Source of the DNA: JAAYYM01 sp035271065
GTDB lineage: Bacteria > Bacillota > Clostridia > Lachnospirales > Lachnospiraceae
Length of the DNA: 32,183 bases
Reading direction: 5' to 3'
NCBI GenBank assembly: GCA_035271065.1
Contig: DATESB010000238.1
Span: 1-32,183 of the forward strand
The notes under the pieces were generated by a model that saw only the letters and a list, made by a program, of their open reading frames with translations, had not been told where the DNA came from and did no database searches. The position numbers and the translations under genes were made by a program. This document shows, in pieces, positions 25,512 to 32,183 of the stretch (within the stretch, counting starts at the first letter, position 1; each line of letters opens with the position of its first letter).

Positions 25512-27861
25512 TATTTTTGCGATTCAGATATAGTTTAATCCTATAAATTGGATATGCACGTTTTTTCTGTTTCTTTAATTCTGCCAAAAGCAGTTTTCGA
25601 CTGTTTGCAATTACAGAAAGCAACTCCTCTTTGACTTCTCTTTTGCCATATAAAAGTTCTTCATAATAACCAATGAACAAAAGTGTTTCCTGACTCACAT
25701 CATCATCCATTGCCCATACAGCCCTGCCTCCAAACTCCTGTAACGTTTCTGCTGCCCTTCGCTCATACCCAAGCATCGCTAAAATTTGCAGGTTCTTATT
25801 GACTTGAATTCTGTATTTTTCCAAAAGACTCTGTCGCTTGTATCGATATCTTCCTACCAGCCCATCAACTACCAGCATAATCAAGCAAACAAGCAACACC
25901 AGAAGTACTGTATACAGAAGAATCGTTCCAAATAATTCTCCTGTGCCATCTTCCTGCTCCGGCAGTTTCTCTAATTCCTGTACTTCCGTAACTGTCTCCG
26001 GTTGATTATCTTCTTCCCAATAATGCGTTCCTGCCCCTGCTCCTGCTACAAGGTTTTCATCGCTTTCCGTACCTGCCTGCATTTCCCACGGCGTATACCG
26101 TATTCTGTCATATCCCGGTGTCGGTTCAAAAGGTATCCACCCAACATCATCAATATAAACTTCCGGCCACGCATGTGCCATTGCTGATGATACCGCTTTT
26201 TCTTCATCCTTCTTAATCGGAACACAAAATCCCTGCACATATCGCGCCGGTATTCCCTCTTCCCATGCCAAAAGTACAAAAGCAGTCGCAAAATAAGTAC
26301 AATATCCTTCTTTACTTTCCAATAAGAAATAATCCAGAAATTCTTCTTGATTGTTAACCGTCTCCGGCAATTCTCCGATTTGTTTACTATAAGTAAAACC
26401 GGACAATGCACGCTCAATGGCTTTTAGCCTTTCAACATCTGTTTCTGCTCCCGTTGTAACCTCACTCAAATAGTCTTTTACATCGTCAGAGAGCGTAACA
26501 TCATGCAGATAGTGCTCATAGATTTTTTGCTTGTGCACTTCCATATCTGCTCTGTCAATCACTGAATTATCACTATATTTGTATCTCTTTTTTAAATCCT
26601 TCCAGACTCCTTCATCCTCAGAACGCTCTGCCTCCAGAAAGTGATAAAACTCCGGATGATCTACATTCATTTGATAATATTGCACATCATATCCGGTTCC
26701 ATAACCTGCCTTCTCATCTAAAACAAAGTTACCACCTTGTTCATGAAACGGCAGTTTACTGTTTCTGTCCCAGACAGTAAACGTTTTCAGCGGTGCAAAC
26801 AGATAGCCGGTTTTAATATAACGATATCTGATTTGTATGGTGGTACTGTATACATAGTTTCTGAAATGTTCACTCTCATAACAATTAACGGCATATATCG
26901 TTTCCAAGGTATCTAAAAGTCTTTCTTCCTCAGTACTTTCATTCTCGGCTATCCATTCTCTGCCGTCAAACGCATCAAACACCTTTCCTGTCAAATAAAC
27001 ATTGGTCATGAGCCCTGTCTGTCCCTTAACCGTCATGACTTCTTTGTCACTGTCTGTAATCCCGCCTCTTAAATCGCCATCCTCGGAAAAGCCACTCATG
27101 GTCATGCCAAAGTCTTCACCGTCAGCCTGCAGAAAGTTGTAACTAAACATCGTCAATCCTTCAGCAATATGATGATATGCATCTTTGACAAATTTCCAAT
27201 CATACGGCTTCTTTGGTGCCGGAAATATCCCCATCATAACCGTAAAAGCGATGATAAACGGCATAATCCACAGCATATATGCTTTGATTCCGCCACTCTT
27301 TGTCTTCTTCCATCTGCTCTGAACCATTTCCACATAAACAATCAAACAATAGCACAACGCAAAAATCACACAACTATGTGACACCGCATTATCAGAGAAT
27401 AGTTGAAACGCAAGCCACAGCAAAATGATTCCGCCGCTTACCTTTCGAAACAACGAATAACGTTCTGCCACACCTTCAATGAAATAGCCTAAAATGCTTA
27501 TTAGCCCTGCCTGTATCACTTCATAAAGCCCTATCCACTCTTCCTTCCAGGATGTACCATTTGTCAGCCAATTGATATAATTGCCTGCAAAACGAAGACT
27601 TTCGTTTAACCCCATCACCATAACGGCAATGAGCAATCCACCTACAACGCCACAAATCAATAAAGTACGGCCTCGTAATTTCAAATGAAAGATACCGGTC
27701 AGCACCACAATCACAAGGCATACCATGAGCAAATGTCCGACAGAAGGCTCTTTAATCCCCCACACCGTGCCTGTCGCAAATAGAATAAAACAGGCCAGAA
27801 CACCTGCATTCAGAATACGATATAAATAATTGACCGCTACGCCGAATTTTTGTTCCATCAT
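25504..27861 (-). CDS. Transglutaminase-like membrane protein
   Basis: The 785-residue protein starts with about six membrane helices (15-215). A long extracytoplasmic region then leads to a transglutaminase-like core with GYCTYFATAF (Cys521), ARYVQGF and MAHAWPEVYIDDVGW (His563), then FEPTPGY. The usual third acidic residue is Glu579 in FEPT or Asp571/572. Another membrane helix (about 645-670) and a cytoplasmic DUF4129-like tail follow. Such proteins are papain-fold peptidases or crosslinkers acting at the envelope. The ATG at 27861 overlaps the DUF58 stop (ATGA), with GGAGG seven bases upstream. MoxR, DUF58 and transglutaminase genes form a widely recurring module, here complete. The substrate is unknown. 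Confidence 0.92.
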   Translation of the reverse strand: MMEQKFGVAVNYLYRILNAGVLACFILFATGTVWGIKEPSVGHLLMVCLVIVVLTGIFHLKLRGRTLLICGVVGGLLIAVMVMGLNESLRFAGNYINWLTNGTSWKEEWIGLYEVIQAGLISILGYFIEGVAERYSLFRKVSGGIILLWLAFQLFSDNAVSHSCVIFALCYCLIVYVEMVQSRWKKTKSGGIKAYMLWIMPFIIAFTVMMGIFPAPKKPYDWKFVKDAYHHIAEGLTMFSYNFLQADGEDFGMTMSGFSEDGDLRGGITDSDKEVMTVKGQTGLMTNVYLTGKVFDAFDGREWIAENESTEEERLLDTLETIYAVNCYESEHFRNYVYSTTIQIRYRYIKTGYLFAPLKTFTVWDRNSKLPFHEQGGNFVLDEKAGYGTGYDVQYYQMNVDHPEFYHFLEAERSEDEGVWKDLKKRYKYSDNSVIDRADMEVHKQKIYEHYLHDVTLSDDVKDYLSEVTTGAETDVERLKAIERALSGFTYSKQIGELPETVNNQEEFLDYFLLESKEGYCTYFATAFVLLAWEEGIPARYVQGFCVPIKKDEEKAVSSAMAHAWPEVYIDDVGWIPFEPTPGYDRIRYTPWEMQAGTESDENLVAGAGAGTHYWEEDNQPETVTEVQELEKLPEQEDGTGELFGTILLYTVLLVLLVCLIMLVVDGLVGRYRYKRQSLLEKYRIQVNKNLQILAMLGYERRAAETLQEFGGRAVWAMDDDVSQETLLFIGYYEELLYGKREVKEELLSVIANSRKLLLAELKKQKKRAYPIYRIKLYLNRKNML

Positions 27862-29024
27862 AATATGCCCTCCAACTCGGCTTCCACGGGAATCACCACG
27901 ATTTTGGTTCGTTCACCGCACTGTTTCAGATACTCCTCCATATTTTGGTCGGTAATGACATAAATCACCGTTGCAACCCCAGAATCAGCCAATTGCTCTG
28001 CCATACCAATAATTTCGGCATTCATTTCGTGGAATACACACAATACAAGACGGCTCTTATAAAGTTCGCCTTGTTGCAATGCCTGATCAAATATTGCTGT
28101 CGGATTTTCCTCTTTATCAAATACCACCTCTGACAGTTCCGTATAAATTGCATCAAAACTCTTAAGTCCCTCTACTCGGCTTCTCTTCATTCCTCTTTGT
28201 CCGTACAGTACAGATAGCGGCATGTTCTTTTCTGCAAAGAAAAGACCCAGAGCCAGCACTGTCTCCAGCATTTTATTTTCCAGTGGCAGAAACATCTGAA
28301 TATCCTTATCATAGCGTTTGGTATCAAATAGAATAGAGATACCCTGCTTTTCTTCACCAATCAGATTTCTGGTTTTGAGTTTCCCTTCCTTTGCTGATGC
28401 TTTCCAATGTATCTGTTTAATGGCGTCTCCCGCCATATAATCTCTGACTATAATATCCGGTTCCGTTCGTTCTGTCTGGGACTCCTTTTGCAAAAAAGCC
28501 ATAATTTCCGAGATACTGCCCAATGCTTCCAAATGAACCAGTTTCGGCAACACACGTGCTTTTACGGAACCCGGAACTTTATAGGTCATTCTAATGAGTT
28601 TCAGAAAATCCGTTACAATCAGTTCCTTGACTCCAACTTCATACTCTCCCCGATATTTGCATATAAGCTTTGTATCATAGCGGAACTGGTCGCCCGGAAG
28701 TAATTCATATTCTATATCATCCGGCAGATTCTCCACAAATGAAAATGAGGAATACAGCCTTACACTAATCCCTGCAATGGCACAAAAACCATCATTTTGC
28801 AACGTAAAATAGAACGGTACTGCCTCACCGCATACCGTATTTCTACTCTCCAATTTCTGATAGATTCTGAAACAAAGATAAACACAAACAAGATAAATAA
28901 ATGAAATAACAGGTATCAAAGTCATTCCGAAAAAGAATCCATAACTGATTGCGCCACCGTAGAAACTGATGGCAATCAAAGACAACACCCACAAAGCAAT
29001 AAATATCCCTCTGCGTACTTTCAT
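27858..29024 (-). CDS. DUF58 domain protein, membrane-anchored
   Basis: The 388-residue protein has two N-terminal membrane helices (about 5-52), a beta-rich middle part, and the DUF58 signature VRDYMAGDAIKQIHWKASA (about 198-216), followed by a von Willebrand A-like fold (SILFDTKRYD, then LVLCVF). Members are the usual partners of MoxR ATPases and are thought to act as adaptors or substrates, but their biochemical role is not settled. The ATG at 29024 follows AGAGGAG. It is 43 bp after moxR and overlaps the transglutaminase start by four bases, so the two are translationally coupled. Confidence 0.9.
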   Translation of the reverse strand: MKVRRGIFIALWVLSLIAISFYGGAISYGFFFGMTLIPVISFIYLVCVYLCFRIYQKLESRNTVCGEAVPFYFTLQNDGFCAIAGISVRLYSSFSFVENLPDDIEYELLPGDQFRYDTKLICKYRGEYEVGVKELIVTDFLKLIRMTYKVPGSVKARVLPKLVHLEALGSISEIMAFLQKESQTERTEPDIIVRDYMAGDAIKQIHWKASAKEGKLKTRNLIGEEKQGISILFDTKRYDKDIQMFLPLENKMLETVLALGLFFAEKNMPLSVLYGQRGMKRSRVEGLKSFDAIYTELSEVVFDKEENPTAIFDQALQQGELYKSRLVLCVFHEMNAEIIGMAEQLADSGVATVIYVITDQNMEEYLKQCGERTKIVVIPVEAELEGIL

Positions 29025-29067
29025 TTTGCTACTCCTCTTTTAATCTAGCCGCCTAATTGCCCTGTTC

Positions 29068-30000
29068 TCAAACCGGTATCTTTGCCTTTACAATTAAACT
29101 ATTCAATATGTTAGCCGGATCTTCCTTGCGGATTCTCGACTCTGAAGTCAGTGACAATCTATGTAACAGCACTTTCATAGCAATTGCCTTGACATCATCC
29201 GGTTTCACAAAATCACGTTCTTCTAAAAATGCCTTTGCCTGTGCGCTTCTGACCAATGCTAATACCGCTCTGGGACTTGCTCCAAGTACAAAACGTTCCT
29301 CATGTCTTGTTAGGTCTACAATATCCTCAATATATCCTAAAACTGAGCCCTTCACTAAAATGTTTGAAACCGTTTCCTTCATGGCAAGTACTTCTGCTGT
29401 GGAGCAAATAGGCTGTGCCTGATCCGGCGTCTGTCCTGATAGGAATTGAGAAGCCATCTTAATTTCCTGCTCCCTGCCTGGGTATCCAATGGAAATACGC
29501 ATCATAAAACGATCCATCTGAGCCTCCGGTAACGGATAAGTTCCCAAGAATTCAATCGGATTCTGTGTTGCAATAACCATAAACGGCTGTGGCAGTTTAT
29601 AAACTGTTCCGTCCACTGTTACCTGTCCTTCTGCCATTGCTTCCAGCAAACTCGCCTGTGTCTTCGGTGCTGTTCTGTTGATTTCATCCGCCAGCAGAAT
29701 CTGATGCATGATGACACCTTCGCGATATTCAAACTCACCTGTTTTCATGTTATAAATAGAAATACCCGAGATATCTCCCGGCAATGTATCCGGTGTAAAC
29801 TGTACTCTTCCGAAGCTGCATTCCATGGTCTTTGAAAGCACCTGCGCAAGTGTCGTCTTACCTACACCCGGGACATCCTCTAGGAGTACATGTCCGCCTG
29901 CAAGCAGACAGGTCAGTAAATCATCCACAACTTCTTCCTTGCCGACAAATACTCTGTTTATTTCTTCTCGCAATTTCTTAATTGTTTCCGTATGCTCCAT
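29068..30000 (-). CDS. MoxR-family AAA+ ATPase
   Basis: MoxR ATPases act as chaperone-like remodelling rings, usually with proteins encoded beside them. The 310-residue protein has Walker A in VPGVGKTT (43-50), Walker B LLADEIN (102-108), the sensor motif ATQNP (144-148) and PEAQMDRF (158-165) with the arginine finger region, and a C-terminal AAA lid. There is no membrane segment, so it acts in the cytoplasm on the inner side of its DUF58 and transglutaminase partners. The ATG at 30000 has GGGAGG five bases upstream. It begins only 14 bp after the CotH/lamin-tail gene, so the four genes are probably co-transcribed. Confidence 0.95.
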   Translation of the reverse strand: MEHTETIKKLREEINRVFVGKEEVVDDLLTCLLAGGHVLLEDVPGVGKTTLAQVLSKTMECSFGRVQFTPDTLPGDISGISIYNMKTGEFEYREGVIMHQILLADEINRTAPKTQASLLEAMAEGQVTVDGTVYKLPQPFMVIATQNPIEFLGTYPLPEAQMDRFMMRISIGYPGREQEIKMASQFLSGQTPDQAQPICSTAEVLAMKETVSNILVKGSVLGYIEDIVDLTRHEERFVLGASPRAVLALVRSAQAKAFLEERDFVKPDDVKAIAMKVLLHRLSLTSESRIRKEDPANILNSLIVKAKIPV

Positions 30001-30014
30001 AGTTTCCTCCCAAT

Positions 30015-32183
30015 CTACTGCTCTGCTTCAAAAAATTGATACTTGTTTGTATGAAAACTTCTTCCATAACTTTCTGTTTCATTCATTTCAGGAACCAAAA
30101 GTGACTCTACTGATGTACCTTCTCTTTTATCATATAAATAGAGAGTTTCTCCTGCTTTAAGCGAAAAGTTTGCCAGATAACTATTCAGAACACTGCTCTT
30201 TTTTCCATATATTCTGATTGTTTCATGACTTCCGAGTTCTACCTGCGGACAATTATATTTTTGCAAATTCTCCTGCCGATTGGATAGACAGAAATCTGAC
30301 AGCTGTATTACATTCTCATACGGATTATAAAGTTCAATCCAGTCATCCGCTCCCTTGGCGGACACCCTGTCAATGATAGGTGTCGTGCCGCTTATCGGTT
30401 CCGTTATCAATTCTACCGTGACATAGTCAGATGTCACCATAGATTCTATAATCAACAGTTCCTCATCCTCAATCACTGTATCATTTACGCGCCACCCTTT
30501 AAAGACATTTCCTGCACTCACATCTGCCCGCAGCGTAACCGGATAGTTACGATATCGAGTAGAAAGGAAGGACTCCTCTGCCTTGTAGACATCCACTGTA
30601 TTAACACTGATGCGGCAGTCGGTTTGCGGTGGTTTCACCTCAAGCGTATATGCCTTTTCATAGGTATCAAAATAGCGTCGCAAAAACTCTGTTATTTCAT
30701 CATTTCTGCTATAAATGGTATTTAGCAAAAATGCCACTGCCTCATCCCGTTGTGCAAGTGTTGTACGCACTGACTCAAATGGGGTCTCCTCCTTATAATT
30801 CGTCAGTTCCACAGCCATCTTTTGGTTGACCTCTACCACCTTTTCCAACATACTCTCTGTGCTGCAGGCAGTTGCCGTCAAGTCAAGTAACTGATTCACA
30901 AACTTCTGCTTATAAGGCTCGTACTGCATCATTTCATAAAAGAAATTCCAAAGTTCGCCCGGATTATCATTGTACAAGAGTAAATCAAACAAATCATCAT
31001 CTTCCGGATGTAAGTTAAATGCCGCATCTGTATCAAAGAGCAAGAATCTGAATTTGCCGTCTGCATACGGATTAGATGCATCCGGCGTTCCCGTATAACG
31101 CCATGCCTTCACGTTGTTGAGCGGCCAATCTATATTATTGATAATAATTTCTATCGTATAATATCGAAGCAGGTCATCCATATCTAACTTTGATTCCAAA
31201 TCTTCTCTCACTGTCGGATCATTTAAGTCAATCGCAACATTTCCCGGATATCCCAGCAAATCAAGCAGCCCGCTTTCATCTCCTGTATAGACCTCGATTG
31301 CTGCCTTGTCTTCAATTCCGTACAGATTACCCAGATAATTCGGCGAATAAGTAGGCTGCAATTCCGCCATTCCGTAATACTCATTATTCAAATACACCAC
31401 AGCCGGCTCTATGTTTAATGTACTGCTCATACCTGCAGCATATGCAATTTCCGCACACAACTGACCTCTCAGGTAAGCTTTGGTATAGTCTCCGCTAAAA
31501 TTACGCAGTTTCAATTTGCCGTACGATGTCAACAAGGATAAATCACTCGACTCATTTCTTGTCTCAAAAAGATATTCAAATCTTGGATGCTCTTCATCAT
31601 ATTGTTCATCTGCATCCAACATCAGGGTTTTCTGCTCCATTCCACGCGCACTGTTTCCGCCCACATACATGCCTGCCTTCTGGTTAATCAAGCGATTACC
31701 TGCCGGTGTGAATATTGTAACATTCACCGGTCGTATCCAGCCCGCATTAAAATTGGCAGGCTGTTTAAAACCCGGTTGCCCTTCATACCCGGTCTCCTGC
31801 ACATAATCCTTAAACAACTGCCCCGGAACCAAAATCCCTTGTTCATCACTGTATAAATCTTCCGGATTTGCTGCAATAGAAACCACAGGAGTAGTATAGC
31901 GAATAGGGCTGCTCGTTCCCAGCACATAGGTTTTCGTGAACACCTCACTCAATTCACCTTTATATGCCACTACAGCCCGAATGGTTGCAATCTTGGTTTC
32001 TTCTCCTGCTTCCAAAACAATCGGTTTCTTATAGACAGATGATACCTCTGTCGGCTCACTGCCGTCTGTCGTATAGTAAATCTTTGCCGTGAAAGGAAAA
32101 GCCGAATTTAACTTTAGTTTCACACGTATACTTTCCGTATAAAAGCCGTCTTCCTCACTAAAACTAATCCAATCATCCGTCAT
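30015..32183 (-). CDS. CotH-kinase/lamin-tail exported protein, 5' end outside the window
   Basis: The last 722 codons are visible. The window-edge ATG is probably internal because the protein begins in mid-domain. Domains in order are a chitobiase/hexosaminidase C-terminal-type repeat (YYTTDGSEPT at visible residues 36-45), a CotH kinase-like domain (about 95-510; GGNSARG near 175, NNIDWPLNN 349-357, FDTDAAF 383-389), a small beta domain with the GWRVND segment, and a lamin-tail domain (about 610-722; DWIELYNP, LSDFCLSN, LKAGETLYLYD). CotH of Bacillus is an atypical protein kinase of the spore coat. In Lachnospiraceae such multidomain proteins are usually large exported proteins. The TAG stop at 30015 is 14 bp before moxR. 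No C-terminal membrane anchor or LPxTG signal is present. What it binds or modifies is unknown. Confidence 0.88.
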   Translation of the reverse strand: MTDDWISFSEEDGFYTESIRVKLKLNSAFPFTAKIYYTTDGSEPTEVSSVYKKPIVLEAGEETKIATIRAVVAYKGELSEVFTKTYVLGTSSPIRYTTPVVSIAANPEDLYSDEQGILVPGQLFKDYVQETGYEGQPGFKQPANFNAGWIRPVNVTIFTPAGNRLINQKAGMYVGGNSARGMEQKTLMLDADEQYDEEHPRFEYLFETRNESSDLSLLTSYGKLKLRNFSGDYTKAYLRGQLCAEIAYAAGMSSTLNIEPAVVYLNNEYYGMAELQPTYSPNYLGNLYGIEDKAAIEVYTGDESGLLDLLGYPGNVAIDLNDPTVREDLESKLDMDDLLRYYTIEIIINNIDWPLNNVKAWRYTGTPDASNPYADGKFRFLLFDTDAAFNLHPEDDDLFDLLLYNDNPGELWNFFYEMMQYEPYKQKFVNQLLDLTATACSTESMLEKVVEVNQKMAVELTNYKEETPFESVRTTLAQRDEAVAFLLNTIYSRNDEITEFLRRYFDTYEKAYTLEVKPPQTDCRISVNTVDVYKAEESFLSTRYRNYPVTLRADVSAGNVFKGWRVNDTVIEDEELLIIESMVTSDYVTVELITEPISGTTPIIDRVSAKGADDWIELYNPYENVIQLSDFCLSNRQENLQKYNCPQVELGSHETIRIYGKKSSVLNSYLANFSLKAGETLYLYDKREGTSVESLLVPEMNETESYGRSFHTNKYQFFEAEQ

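Noticed and set aside
1..32183. CRISPR array, tRNA/rRNA, insertion sequence or prophage genes
   Set aside because: I looked for regularly spaced repeats, terminal inverted repeats, transposase or integrase motifs and tRNA-like cloverleafs in the gaps and saw none. The gaps are too short for most of these.

Overview
The window looks like a chromosomal segment of a motile clostridium, most likely of the Lachnospiraceae type. It has moderately low GC, strong GGAGG-type ribosome binding sites, PolC-type replicase, the non-mevalonate isoprenoid pathway, and a CotH/lamin-tail surface protein, a chemoreceptor and a giant EAL/PAS sensor kinase of kinds common in that family. The genus is inferred from gene content only. 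Every gene I can support lies on the minus strand, so transcription runs from high to low coordinates. Coding density is very high and the longest stretch without a gene is about 230 bp. I saw no tRNA, rRNA, CRISPR array, insertion sequence or phage gene.

In transcription order, 32183-25504 holds an envelope cluster: a CotH-kinase/lamin-tail exported protein (5' end outside the window), a MoxR AAA+ ATPase, a DUF58 protein and a membrane transglutaminase, tightly packed and partly translationally coupled. Next, 25468-18837 carries signalling genes: a methyl-accepting chemotaxis protein with its own extended -10 promoter, then a very large REC-GGDEF(degenerate)-EAL-PAS-histidine kinase gene. 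Its C-terminal ATPase and receiver domains are split off by two one-base deletions. A CPBP-family intramembrane protease (18826-17909) follows.

17839-10697 is the envelope/translation housekeeping block: polysaccharide deacetylase, bactofilin, pyrH, frr, uppS, cdsA, dxr, rseP. It joins UMP kinase and ribosome recycling with undecaprenyl carrier, CDP-diacylglycerol and isoprenoid synthesis and a site-2 protease. In many clostridia this series continues directly into ispG and polC. Here it is interrupted at 10646-6406 by a hairpin-bounded two-gene cassette. The cassette encodes a transmembrane Ser/Thr kinase with an outward-facing helical-repeat domain and, translationally coupled to it, a single-pass surface protein with about four 100-residue Ig-like repeats. 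ispG and polC follow under a good promoter (TTGACA, 17 bp, TGA-TAGACT) that lies just before the hairpin ending the cassette, so that hairpin would sit in the ispG leader. The window ends inside a copper-type P-ATPase gene.

The most interesting items are the kinase/Ig-like cassette inside a conserved operon, the promoter-then-hairpin arrangement in front of ispG-polC, the doubly frameshifted hybrid kinase, and the CotH-MoxR-DUF58-transglutaminase cluster.
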